This document shows positions 1-6,846 of a stretch of DNA of 64,000 bases, one piece after another. A model generated the notes under the pieces. That model had not been told where the DNA came from and searched no databases. It worked only from the letters and a program-made list of their open reading frames with translations. Source of the stretch: DASYXZ01 sp035946625 (GTDB taxonomy: Bacteria; Acidobacteriota; Terriglobia; UBA7540); NCBI GenBank assembly GCA_035946625.1, contig DASYZE010000058.1:157119-221118 (forward strand). Direction: 5' to 3'. How positions within the stretch are numbered: the stretch's first letter is position 1; the number at the start of each line of letters is the position of its first letter. The position numbers and the translations under genes are program-made.

Positions 1-512
1 GCGCGGCCGTCCAGATACCATCCCATCGCCATTTTTTCCGACGTCGCCTCGGCGTGAAAATCGAGAATACGGATTTTGACTTGGGGCGCAATCGCTTGCA
101 GCAATGAATCCGCGGCGCGAAACGGACAGTCAATGGTGGGCATAAAGACGCGGCCCTGAAGATTCATCACGGCGTAATCGATGCCGCTGCGCGTTTTGCC
201 CACGTACAAGCCGTGTCCCGGAACTCCGGGCGGATAATTGGCGGGACGCAGCAGGCGCCCGTCCGCATGCTCGGCCAGATAAAGCAGTATCTCCTTCTTG
301 TCCCAGATGTGGTTGCCGGAAGTTAGAACGGCGATGCCGAGGTCGAGCATTTCCTCCACCAATTGCGGAGTGATGCCAAAACCCGAGGCGGCGTTCTCCA
401 CGTTGGCCAGCACCAGGTCGGGGGCGTGCTCCTGGACGATCGGGGGCAACGCTTCTTTCACGATGCGGCGGCCCGGCTGGCCAAAGATGTCGCCAATATA
501 GAGGATCTTCAT
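1..512 (-). CDS. ymdB: YmdB-family metallophosphoesterase, C-terminus outside window
   Basis: The N-terminal 170 residues of a YmdB/TIGR00282 metallophosphoesterase are present; the gene runs off the left edge. The start ATG at 512 gives MKILYIGDIFGQPGRR, containing the GD metal-binding motif. NVENAASGFGIT and TSGNHIWDK (the N and NH metal-ligand blocks) follow, then DFHAEATSEKMAMG. Characterised members hydrolyse 2',3'-cyclic nucleotides and influence RNA turnover and biofilm formation. The gene is last in the visible minus-strand run behind zapA, the usual neighbourhood (zapA, rny, ymdB), although rny is absent here. Family assignment is firm; the precise substrate is not shown by the sequence. 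Confidence 0.9.
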   Translation of the reverse strand, partial: MKILYIGDIFGQPGRRIVKEALPPIVQEHAPDLVLANVENAASGFGITPQLVEEMLDLGIAVLTSGNHIWDKKEILLYLAEHADGRLLRPANYPPGVPGHGLYVGKTRSGIDYAVMNLQGRVFMPTIDCPFRAADSLLQAIAPQVKIRILDFHAEATSEKMAMGWYLDGR

Positions 513-524
513 TTTGTAATTCGT

Positions 525-684
525 GCCCTTCCCCGGATGCAAGTGGGATCGCTGCGCCGAGTCGCATTGCCCGCGATGGGCGCACCAGCGCGCGCCCTTT
601 ATCTTACTCTGATTCGGCGGGAAGGTGTGTGGCCTGCGGCGGATTCAGGAGGAGACGCTCCCCGCGGCGCACGTACGGGGGAAA
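525..684 (-). ncRNA. candidate 6S-like RNA between zapA and ymdB
   Basis: The 191-nt zapA-ymdB gap can fold, as a minus-strand transcript, into one long closed structure. TTCCCC near 682 pairs with GGGGAA at 534-529. A second stem TGCGCCG/CGGCGCA lies inside it, with an asymmetric internal loop between them and a GGGCGC...GCGCCC hairpin further in. 6S RNA (ssrS) is a rod of about 180 nt with an open central bubble and commonly lies directly downstream of zapA, so position and length fit. I cannot confirm the conserved bubble sequence, and part of the structure could be chance in GC-rich DNA. Confidence 0.3.
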
Positions 685-703
685 TCAATTCCTGTGCGAT
701 CCT

Positions 704-1003
704 TCAAACGGCCTGCTTCAGGATTTGGTCGAGCGCGTCGTTGTACTCACCCACTTTCTGGTTCACTTCCTGGGTGGTGTTCTCGTGATGGGCTTTCAAC
801 TGGTGGTAGTCGTCGGCGATGTTCAGTCCGGCCAAAACCGCCACGCGCAGCGAATCCACCGTTCGCGTGCGCCCGGCAATCGAGCGCATTTTCGCGTCCA
901 GATACTGCGCCAGCTTCTGAATGTATTCCGCGTCGAGCGCTCCCTTCATGTAGTATTCCTGATCGTAAATCATCACGCGGATGCCGTCTTTGCTTGGTGT
1001 CAC
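704..1003 (-). CDS. zapA: Cell division protein ZapA
   Basis: A 99-residue protein of the ZapA family, which promotes bundling of FtsZ filaments at the division ring. The N-terminal half (RVMIYDQEYYMKGALDAEYI) matches the ZapA strand-helix head with its typical DAEYIQKLAQYLDAKM segment, and the C-terminal half is an amphipathic coiled coil for dimer/tetramer formation. Length is normal for the family. It lies 69 nt downstream of a coiled-coil gene that may encode a partner, at the end of the pheST operon, a common bacterial arrangement. Confidence 0.88.
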   Translation of the reverse strand: MTPSKDGIRVMIYDQEYYMKGALDAEYIQKLAQYLDAKMRSIAGRTRTVDSLRVAVLAGLNIADDYHQLKAHHENTTQEVNQKVGEYNDALDQILKQAV

Positions 1004-1072
1004 AACGCTCCTTCGGTCGGATGCCCCTCCGCCGCTCCGGCGCCCCCTCGGGTGAAATCGATTATTCCCCCT

Positions 1073-1330
1073 CTAATCTGACTTTGTCAATAATTCGATC
1101 TGATCGAGGAGTTTCCCAATGCGCGCGCGTACCTCGTCGCGCTCGCGGCGCAGGGATTGCAGCTCCTGTTCCACGGCGTCGGCGCGTTTCAGGCGGTCCT
1201 TGAAGTCCGCGCGCATCCGCTCGATCTCCTGTTGCAGCTCGCGCCGCTCCGACTGCGACCGCTTGAAAAGTTCGGCGGCTTTCACAATTTTCTCTTCCAG
1301 CTTGCCCAGGTGGTCCATGGATTCAGTCAT
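1073..1330 (-). CDS. ZapB-like coiled-coil protein
   Basis: About 85 residues from ATG at 1330 (MTESMDHLGKLEEKIVKAAE). It is almost entirely a charged heptad-repeat coiled coil (ELFKRSQSERRELQQEIERM onward), ending LLDQIELLTKSD. Small coiled-coil proteins of this type immediately upstream of zapA are usually called ZapB-like, and a role in stabilising the Z-ring is plausible but inferred from position and shape only. Upstream in-frame starts at 1351 and 1381 exist, and no start has a clearly placed ribosome-binding site. Confidence 0.7.
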   Translation of the reverse strand: MTESMDHLGKLEEKIVKAAELFKRSQSERRELQQEIERMRADFKDRLKRADAVEQELQSLRRERDEVRARIGKLLDQIELLTKSD

Positions 1331-1400
1331 AGGTAATCCGTATTGAAACCTCATCGTCGAAAGTTTAACACCAACCGCCAATCTATCAGCCGCCCTGTTC

Positions 1401-3455
1401 CTAAATTCTCAGGCGAATGCCGAGCGCCTCCAGCGCCGCCAGCACCTGCCTGCCGAGTGTGTCAATCTCCCCGCTGGTCAGCGTGTGGGTCCGGCTTTGG
1501 AACGTGACGCGGAGCAGGAGGCTGTAATGACCGGGCGGGAGGGTGGGGACTTTGGAACGGTCGGCCCGGTCGGCCGCCCGGAAGCGCCGAATTTCTTCAA
1601 CGGTCAAAGCTTGCAGAACCTGATCGATTTGTTGGTAGCGTACCGTGTCCGGTACCACGATAGAGAAATCACGCTCCACCGCCGGGAATCTTGAGAAAGG
1701 GGTGAAATGCAAAACGCGGCGCGGGCAGGCGAGAAGGCGTTCAATGTTTATCACCGCGATCCAAAGTGATTCGGGCAATTTGTAATCGCGGGCGATTGCA
1801 GCGCTGATTTCTCCAAAATCGGCGAGCGTCCCGCCTTGATCCACAAACCGGCCCCACTCGTCCGGCTTGCCATAAGCGATGGAAGCGGGCTCGAATTTCA
1901 ATTCGCGGATTTCAAAAGCAGACAAAAGGTTTTCCAGATCGCCCTTCAAATCGAAAAAGTTTGCGGACTTCGCTTCGTCGTGCACACTCTGTGGCCGCCG
2001 GCGACCGGTAAGGCCAAGCGTGAGCACTCGTTCTTCGGCGGGCAAATGCGTCGCAGGATTCCGATGGGCCGAATAAGTTTTCCCGAGTTCAAATAACCTG
2101 AGGTCGGCCTGTCCGCGGTCCAGGTTCCAGCGCAAAGCGCGCAACATGCCGGGGACCGGTGTGGAACGCATCGCCGAGGCTTCCTGGCTGAGCGGATTTT
2201 GCAGCACCACGGGCGGAAGGTCGGTGAAGCGCGCATTTTCCGCCGGATCCACCATGGAGTTGGCGATGATCTGGCGGTAGCCGGACGCCACCAGGATTTC
2301 CGCAACGACTAATTCTTTTTCGCGCCGGGTATCCCCTTCAACGCTGGGGGGCGCTGGGCGAACGCGCTGGGGCAGTCGGTCATAGCCGGTCACGCGCGCA
2401 ATCTCCTCGGTCAGGTCCACTTCGCGCGTGACGTCGAGCCGCCATGAAGGAGGCGCCACCCTCCAGCCGCCTTCCTGACTTTGCACCTTGAATCCGAGGG
2501 CGCGCAGAATGTATTCGGCGTCTTTGCCCGGAATATCGGTGCCCAGGATGCGCCGGATTTCGCTGCGGCGATAGACAATTTCCCGCCCGGCAAATGGCCG
2601 GGGATAAACGTCCACGACTCCCGACAGGACGGTTCCTCCGGCGAGTTCGGCAATCAACTCCGCCGCACGGTCCAGCGCCACCGGGGCCGACTCAATATCG
2701 GCGCCACGTTCGAACCGGTGAGAGGCTTCGGTGTGCATGCCGAATGATTTGGAGGTGCGGCGAATCGAGGCGGGCTCAAACCACGCGCTTTCCAACAGAA
2801 TATCTCTCGTCGCGGCTGAAATTTCGCTCTCCTCGCCGCCCATGATGCCGGCCAAAGCGACGGGCAGCCTGCCGTCGGCAATCACCAGGTGGTCAGCGGT
2901 GAGGGTGCGATCCACTCCGTCGAGTGTCTTCAGGTGCTCGCCTGGCCGCGCGCGCCGCACAATTATCTTTTTGTCGCGCAAGAACGCCAAGTCAAAGGCG
3001 TGCAGTGGGTGCCCCAATTCCATCAACACATAATTGGTGATATCGGCAACATTGTTGATGGGGCGCTGGCCGACAGCCTCCAGGCGCCGAGCCAGCCAAT
3101 CGGGCGAGGGCTTCACTTGAACGTTTTGAATCACGCGGCCGCAGTAGCGGCTACAGAGGTCCGGAGCCGTGATCTCAATGGAGACTTCACCCGTCGCCGG
3201 AGCACCCGATTCCTTCAAGGATATCTGCAAGAGTTTGAGCGGGGTGCGATGGAGCGTGGCCACTTCGCGGGCCACGCCGGAATGGCTGAGGCAGTCCGGG
3301 CGATTGGTGGTGATCTCAAGATCCAGAATCGAATCGTCGTGGAAGGAGGAAATCGTTTCCGCCCCTAGTCCCAAAGCCTTCAATTCCAATTGAAGCCCTT
3401 TCGGGTCAGCGGCAACATCCACGAATTCTTTCAACCAGTTTAGGGAAATCTTCAT
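1401..3455 (-). CDS. pheT: Phenylalanine--tRNA ligase beta subunit, short form without the tRNA-binding OB domain
   Basis: The 684-residue beta subunit of the alpha2beta2 enzyme that charges tRNA-Phe. It begins MKISLNWLKEFV as usual, then goes almost directly from GLGAETISSF to SILDLEITTNRPDCLSHSGV. The roughly 110-residue EMAP/OB tRNA-binding domain normally inserted near residue 40 is missing. The B3/B4 editing domain (residues about 100-290), B5 domain, catalytic-like core and C-terminal anticodon-binding FDX domain (RFPAVERDFSIVVPD) are present. Family length is about 790-800, so the difference equals that domain, and the junction is clean with no frameshift. It follows pheS in the same operon. 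Confidence 0.95.
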   Translation of the reverse strand: MKISLNWLKEFVDVAADPKGLQLELKALGLGAETISSFHDDSILDLEITTNRPDCLSHSGVAREVATLHRTPLKLLQISLKESGAPATGEVSIEITAPDLCSRYCGRVIQNVQVKPSPDWLARRLEAVGQRPINNVADITNYVLMELGHPLHAFDLAFLRDKKIIVRRARPGEHLKTLDGVDRTLTADHLVIADGRLPVALAGIMGGEESEISAATRDILLESAWFEPASIRRTSKSFGMHTEASHRFERGADIESAPVALDRAAELIAELAGGTVLSGVVDVYPRPFAGREIVYRRSEIRRILGTDIPGKDAEYILRALGFKVQSQEGGWRVAPPSWRLDVTREVDLTEEIARVTGYDRLPQRVRPAPPSVEGDTRREKELVVAEILVASGYRQIIANSMVDPAENARFTDLPPVVLQNPLSQEASAMRSTPVPGMLRALRWNLDRGQADLRLFELGKTYSAHRNPATHLPAEERVLTLGLTGRRRPQSVHDEAKSANFFDLKGDLENLLSAFEIRELKFEPASIAYGKPDEWGRFVDQGGTLADFGEISAAIARDYKLPESLWIAVINIERLLACPRRVLHFTPFSRFPAVERDFSIVVPDTVRYQQIDQVLQALTVEEIRRFRAADRADRSKVPTLPPGHYSLLLRVTFQSRTHTLTSGEIDTLGRQVLAALEALGIRLRI

Positions 3456-3476
3456 GGTGTGCGGTACGAGGGAAAA

Positions 3477-3557
3477 ATTATAAATTCTGAAGTTCGGAAC
3501 CTCAACCGAGCGCGTGGTTCAGAATTTATAATTCAGAATTTATAATTTAAAATTGTT
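3477..3557. repeat. AT-rich AATTATAAATTCTGAA palindromic repeat
   Basis: Inverted copies of AATTATAAATTCTGAA surround a GC-richer centre between pheS and pheT. A related sequence lies at 5474-5563. The AT content contrasts sharply with the flanking genes, and the outer arm supplies the TAA stop of pheS (3547-3549), so the repeat reaches into the end of that coding sequence. Confidence 0.7.
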
Positions 3558-4803
3558 CCAAAAATCTTACGTCCCCCTGAAAGAAAAGCTGAATATCGTT
3601 GATGCCGTAGCGCGCCATGGTGAAGCGGTCGATGCCCAGTCCAAACGCCCAGCCCGAATAGCGCTCGGGATCGATGCCGCCGTTTTTCAGCACCTGGGGA
3701 TGGACCATGCCGCAACCCATCAGCTCAATCCATCCGCTTTCCTTGCACGTCCGGCAGCCGGCCCCGCCGCACACGTAACAGCTCACCGCCACCTCACCGC
3801 TCGGCTCGGTGAAGGGGAAAAAGGTGGGATGGAAACTGGTGCGCGTCTTCTCGCCAAAAAATTTCCGGGCGAAGTAGTCGAGCGTGCCCTTCAGGTCGGC
3901 AAAAGTAATGTCGGTGTCAATGGCCAGGCCCTCGCACTGGTGAAACATAGGGGAATGGGTGGCGTCCGGGTTGTCATTGCGGTAGCACTTGCCGGGGGTG
4001 ATGATGTAGAGACCGCCCTGGCTGCCTTCCTTTACCCATTTTTCCATGGCACGGATTTGCACCGGCGAAGTGTGGGTGCGCAGGAGAGTCTGCCCGTCAA
4101 TATAAATCGTGTCGAAATCGTCGCGCGAGGGATGAGTCTCCGGAATATTGAGCGCGTCGAAATTGTAATAAACCGATTCGATCTCCGGTCCGGTTTCTAT
4201 TTTGAATCCGAGACCGAGAAAAATATCCTCGATCTCGCGTTGCACCCGGATGATGGGGTGGATCGACCCGACTGGCCGGCGCAGGCCGGGGAGGGTGAGG
4301 TCGATAAGTTGGAGAATTGGTTCGACAAGGCCAGAAGCGGCTCGCACGGCCTCAGGAAGATCCCGCGCTCCTCGGTTCGGCTGATTCATCTGAACCAAGC
4401 CGTTCGGGTCAGGCATCAACCGCGTGCTTCTATCCTCAGGCTTATCACCGCGCGACTCCAACAGCTTGACTACCTTGATAAGTTCCTCGACCTTCATGCA
4501 CGCACCGAACTGACGCAATTCATTGAAGGCGCGTCCCACAGCAGGTTTCAATTCAATGGGGGCTTTTTTCAACCAATTTTCGTCCGCGAGTGAAACTATG
4601 CCGTTCTTGCGAGAGAGCCAGCGGTCGCGCGCTTCCTTTGCCATCTTGAATCGCTCGGCGTCGTCCAGCGCACCGCGCCTTCGAAGGTTTTCAAGGTCCT
4701 CTTCCATGGCCGCGCGCACTTCAGCAAATAACGCAACGACGCCAGAAGCATCGGTCACGCCCAGTTCAGCGAGCGTGTTTCCCGCCTTTTCTTCGATTTT
4801 CAT
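3547..4803 (-). CDS. pheS: Phenylalanine--tRNA ligase alpha subunit
   Basis: A class II aminoacyl-tRNA synthetase catalytic subunit, about 418 residues from ATG at 4803; the frame is open further upstream into a repeat, but MKIEEKAGNTL is the natural start. Motif 2 and substrate-pocket segments are clear (FDALNIPETHPSRDDFDT, RTHTSPVQIRAM, TPMFHQCEGLAID, GCGMVHPQVL, GLGIDRFTM). A Cys-rich loop CYVCGGAGCRTC sits before the last motif, as in some bacterial PheS. The protein is longer than the usual 330-350 because about 45 extra residues lie between the N-terminal coiled coil and the catalytic domain. It pairs with pheT 91 nt downstream. Confidence 0.95.
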   Translation of the reverse strand: MKIEEKAGNTLAELGVTDASGVVALFAEVRAAMEEDLENLRRRGALDDAERFKMAKEARDRWLSRKNGIVSLADENWLKKAPIELKPAVGRAFNELRQFGACMKVEELIKVVKLLESRGDKPEDRSTRLMPDPNGLVQMNQPNRGARDLPEAVRAASGLVEPILQLIDLTLPGLRRPVGSIHPIIRVQREIEDIFLGLGFKIETGPEIESVYYNFDALNIPETHPSRDDFDTIYIDGQTLLRTHTSPVQIRAMEKWVKEGSQGGLYIITPGKCYRNDNPDATHSPMFHQCEGLAIDTDITFADLKGTLDYFARKFFGEKTRTSFHPTFFPFTEPSGEVAVSCYVCGGAGCRTCKESGWIELMGCGMVHPQVLKNGGIDPERYSGWAFGLGIDRFTMARYGINDIQLFFQGDVRFLEQF

Positions 4804-4805
4804 TG

Positions 4806-4912
4806 GCTGTATCTCTGTGCTCTCTGTGCCAAAAAATTTCAACACAGAGAACACAGAGCGGCTCAGTGATCTCTGTGTTAGAGCTCTTGGCGCACAGAGA
4901 CCACAGAAGGAC
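4806..4912. repeat. ACACAGAGA/TCTCTGTG palindromic repeat
   Basis: At least six copies of CACAGAGA or its complement TCTCTGTG alternate in both orientations between rplT and pheS, so the whole stretch can fold into hairpins. It separates the rplT stop from the pheS start. No open frame in it looks like a gene. Confidence 0.65.
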
Positions 4913-4921
4913 TATCACTTG

Positions 4922-5332
4922 TTATGCTGTCGGGTTTGCAGGCTCCGGCTTTCGGCCCTTACCCACGGGTTCTTGGGCTACGATCGCAGTTTTCACTTTC
5001 GCCGTTAACTCCGCGAAGCCACCCGAATCCCGCGCCGCCATCTCCGCCAGCATTTTCCGGTCGAGGATGATATTCAACTTCTTCAGCCCGAAGATAAGCT
5101 GGCTGTAGGTCAGTTGGTTCAGGCGCGCCGCCGCGCTGATGCGGGTGATCCACAAGCGCCGAAAATCGCGCTTGCGCCGCTTGCGGTCGCGGTAGGCGAA
5201 TTTGCCCGCGCGATCGGCGGCCTCCTTCATGGAGCGATACAGTTTGCTCTTGGTGAGGAAATAACCTTTGGTAAGACGAGCGAGCTTCTTCCGTTTGGCA
5301 CGGCGCACAGTGCCGCGTTTGACTCGAGGCAT
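4922..5332 (-). CDS. rplT: 50S ribosomal protein L20
   Basis: L20 binds 23S rRNA early in large-subunit assembly and in many bacteria represses its own operon. The start at 5332 (MPRVKRGTVRRAKRKKLARL) has AGGAG nine bases upstream, so a longer in-frame N-terminus is not used. The product is 136 residues with the basic N-terminal arm and the globular domain RRLWITRISAAARLNQLTYS; the C-terminus carries about 20 extra residues (PVGKGRKPEPANPTA). Unusually, 412 nt of repeats separate it from rpmI, which normally lies next to it. Confidence 0.95.
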   Translation of the reverse strand: MPRVKRGTVRRAKRKKLARLTKGYFLTKSKLYRSMKEAADRAGKFAYRDRKRRKRDFRRLWITRISAAARLNQLTYSQLIFGLKKLNIILDRKMLAEMAARDSGGFAELTAKVKTAIVAQEPVGKGRKPEPANPTA

Positions 5333-5473
5333 GGGGTTTTCTCCTTTCGAAGAATTTCGGGGCAGTAAAGTTCCGAGCCTCGCGGCACGGAACGAAGGCA
5401 CCCAGCCATTGGCCTGCCTGCGCCCGTCGTAAACAGGGATTGGGAATTAGGTGGTGGGGCTTTGAAAAGTCTA

Positions 5474-5563
5474 ATCCTGAATTCTGAATTATAAATATGA
5501 ATTAAAAAACAGGATTCGAAACTCTGATCTTCAATTCACAATTTATATTCAGAATTCATAATT
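5474..5563. repeat. AT-rich palindromic repeat between rpmI and rplT
   Basis: CTGAATTCTGAATTATAAAT and its inverted partner ATTTATATTCAGAATTC flank a short loop. It belongs with the repeat at 3477-3557. Together with the element at 5585-5720 it accounts for most of the 5333-5744 gap, where I see no gene. Confidence 0.65.
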
Positions 5564-5584
5564 TCCCGCCCCAGCCCCGGCACT

Positions 5585-5720
5585 TAGCAGGATGATGCAA
5601 AAGGCGCCCAAATGTCATTCCGAGCGAAGCGAGGAACCTCGCTCTGGTTCAGAATCAACAGCATAGATTCCTCGCTTCGCTCGGAATGACGAGCCGTTTC
5701 AATTTTTCATCATCCTGTTA
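5585..5720. repeat. MITE-like long palindrome, copy 1
   Basis: A 136-bp element bounded by TAGCAGGATGATGCAAAA and its near-perfect inverse TTTTTCATCATCCTGTTA. Inside is a perfect 22-bp inverted pair starting TCATTCCGAGCGAAGCGAGG. Related copies lie at 32098-32243 and, in rearranged form, at 34811-35151. There is no coding capacity, so it would need a transposase or RAYT encoded elsewhere. It interrupts the rpmI-rplT spacing. Confidence 0.75.
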
Positions 5721-5744
5721 GAACCAAAAACCCAACACCTGCAC

Positions 5745-5963
5745 TTACCTTCCATACGGCAACATCATTTTGATATGCGGAGCGTCCGCCGCCGAAACCA
5801 CCGTGTTCTTGTCCAATTGGCGTTTGCGCTTGCTCTTCTTGGAAGTAAGAATATGGCGCGAAAACGCATGTCCGCGAATAATCTTTCCCCCCGCCGTCAG
5901 CTTGAATCGTTTGGCGGCGCCCTTATGAGTTTTCAACTTCAATTTCACTTTAGCCTTGGCCAA
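5745..5963 (-). CDS. rpmI: 50S ribosomal protein L35
   Basis: A 72-residue L35 with the family core KTHKGAAKRFKLTAGGKIIR, SKKSKRKRQL and the C-terminal IKMMLPYGR. No ATG is suitably placed. A TTG at 5963 lies six bases after a perfect AGGAGG that overlaps the end of infC, giving MAKAKVKLKLKTHKG. The stop of infC and this start are two bases apart, so translation is probably coupled. A GTG at 5948 is a less likely alternative because it is too far from the AGGAGG. Confidence 0.92.
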   Translation of the reverse strand: MAKAKVKLKLKTHKGAAKRFKLTAGGKIIRGHAFSRHILTSKKSKRKRQLDKNTVVSAADAPHIKMMLPYGR

Positions 5964-5965
5964 CT

Positions 5966-6676
5966 TCAACCTCCTGAAGATTCTGTTGCTCCTGTCGTTT
6001 TCGCCGGTGCTGGAGCAGAGGCCGGGCCCTCTGCCGGCCGAGCCGTTCCCGCCCCGCCCGACACTTGGGCTGGAGCTATGCCCTGGGGCGCCCGGGCCGG
6101 TGAGGCAACCGAACTGGCGGGCTTGCTCGCCGGGTGCGCCTTGGTCGATGATCCTTTTCCACCCGTTTTCTTGGGCGCGAGCACGGCCGTCAGGTTCGGA
6201 CCTTCCTGCTTGGGCCGCGATTCCACCAAGGCTACTTGACCTACATCCGCAATCAATCGCTGCATCATGTTCCAACCCAGCTCCCGGTGAGCCATCTGGC
6301 GGCCCTTGAACATGATGGTGGCTTTCACCTTATCCCCGTCTTTCAAGAACGCCAGGATATGGTTGCGCTTTACGTTAAAGTCATTGTCAGAAGTCTGCGG
6401 GCGAAACTTCACTTCCTTCAGCTCAATGGACTTCTGGTGCTTCTTCGCCTCGTGCTGGCGCTTGCTGAGCTGGTAGAGAAACTTCCCGTAATTAATAATT
6501 CGGCAAACCGGAGGATTTGCCGTGGGTGAAACCTCAACCAGATCCAAGCCTTGTCCGCGCGCCATCTTCAGGGCATCCCCCGGGGTCATGATGCCCAATT
6601 GCTTGCCTTCGTCGTCAATGACCCGGACTTCTTTGGCCCGAATTCGTTCGTTGATGCGTGCAAATCGATCGGCGAT
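5966..6676 (-). CDS. infC: Translation initiation factor IF-3, probable AUC start
   Basis: IF-3 binds the 30S subunit and discriminates against non-canonical start codons. The first ATG (6598) would remove the conserved N-terminus. Reading upstream gives RINERIRAKEVRVIDDEGKQ, the standard IF-3 head. The frame starts at an ATC at 6676-6674, eight bases after AGGAGG. infC commonly uses AUU or another rare start for autoregulation, so AUC fits well. The product is about 236 residues: the N domain, the C domain (VKFRPQTSDNDFNVKRNHIL) and an Ala/Pro-rich tail of roughly 60 residues after residue 175 that most IF-3 proteins lack. Confidence 0.93.
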   Translation of the reverse strand: MADRFARINERIRAKEVRVIDDEGKQLGIMTPGDALKMARGQGLDLVEVSPTANPPVCRIINYGKFLYQLSKRQHEAKKHQKSIELKEVKFRPQTSDNDFNVKRNHILAFLKDGDKVKATIMFKGRQMAHRELGWNMMQRLIADVGQVALVESRPKQEGPNLTAVLAPKKTGGKGSSTKAHPASKPASSVASPARAPQGIAPAQVSGGAGTARPAEGPASAPAPAKTTGATESSGG

Positions 6677-6796
6677 AAATCTTCCCTCCTGGCCCTACCC
6701 GGGCCGAGCAAAAAACAAGGGTCAGGTGTTGGGTCTTGGGTGAAAGGGCCAATTCAGGACGACTGGCGCAGCCCACCCTGCCGGCTGCTCGCCTCC

Positions 6797-6832
6797 GCTG
6801 ACCACTCACAACGGACCACGGACAACTGACTA
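6797..6832. repeat. GACCAC...GGACCACGGAC interspersed repeat
   Basis: A short run of GGACCAC-type units in the 170-nt thrS-infC gap. Similar units in both orientations occur at 26757-26866. It has no coding potential and is probably a dispersed repeat rather than a regulatory leader; I see no T-box or L20-type leader structure here. Confidence 0.45.
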
Positions 6833-6846
6833 CCGTGCTATCCAGC

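Noticed and set aside
6677..6846. A T-box or ribosomal-protein leader before infC
   Set aside because: No T-box sequence or L20-type pseudoknot could be recognised; the gap is largely repeat material.
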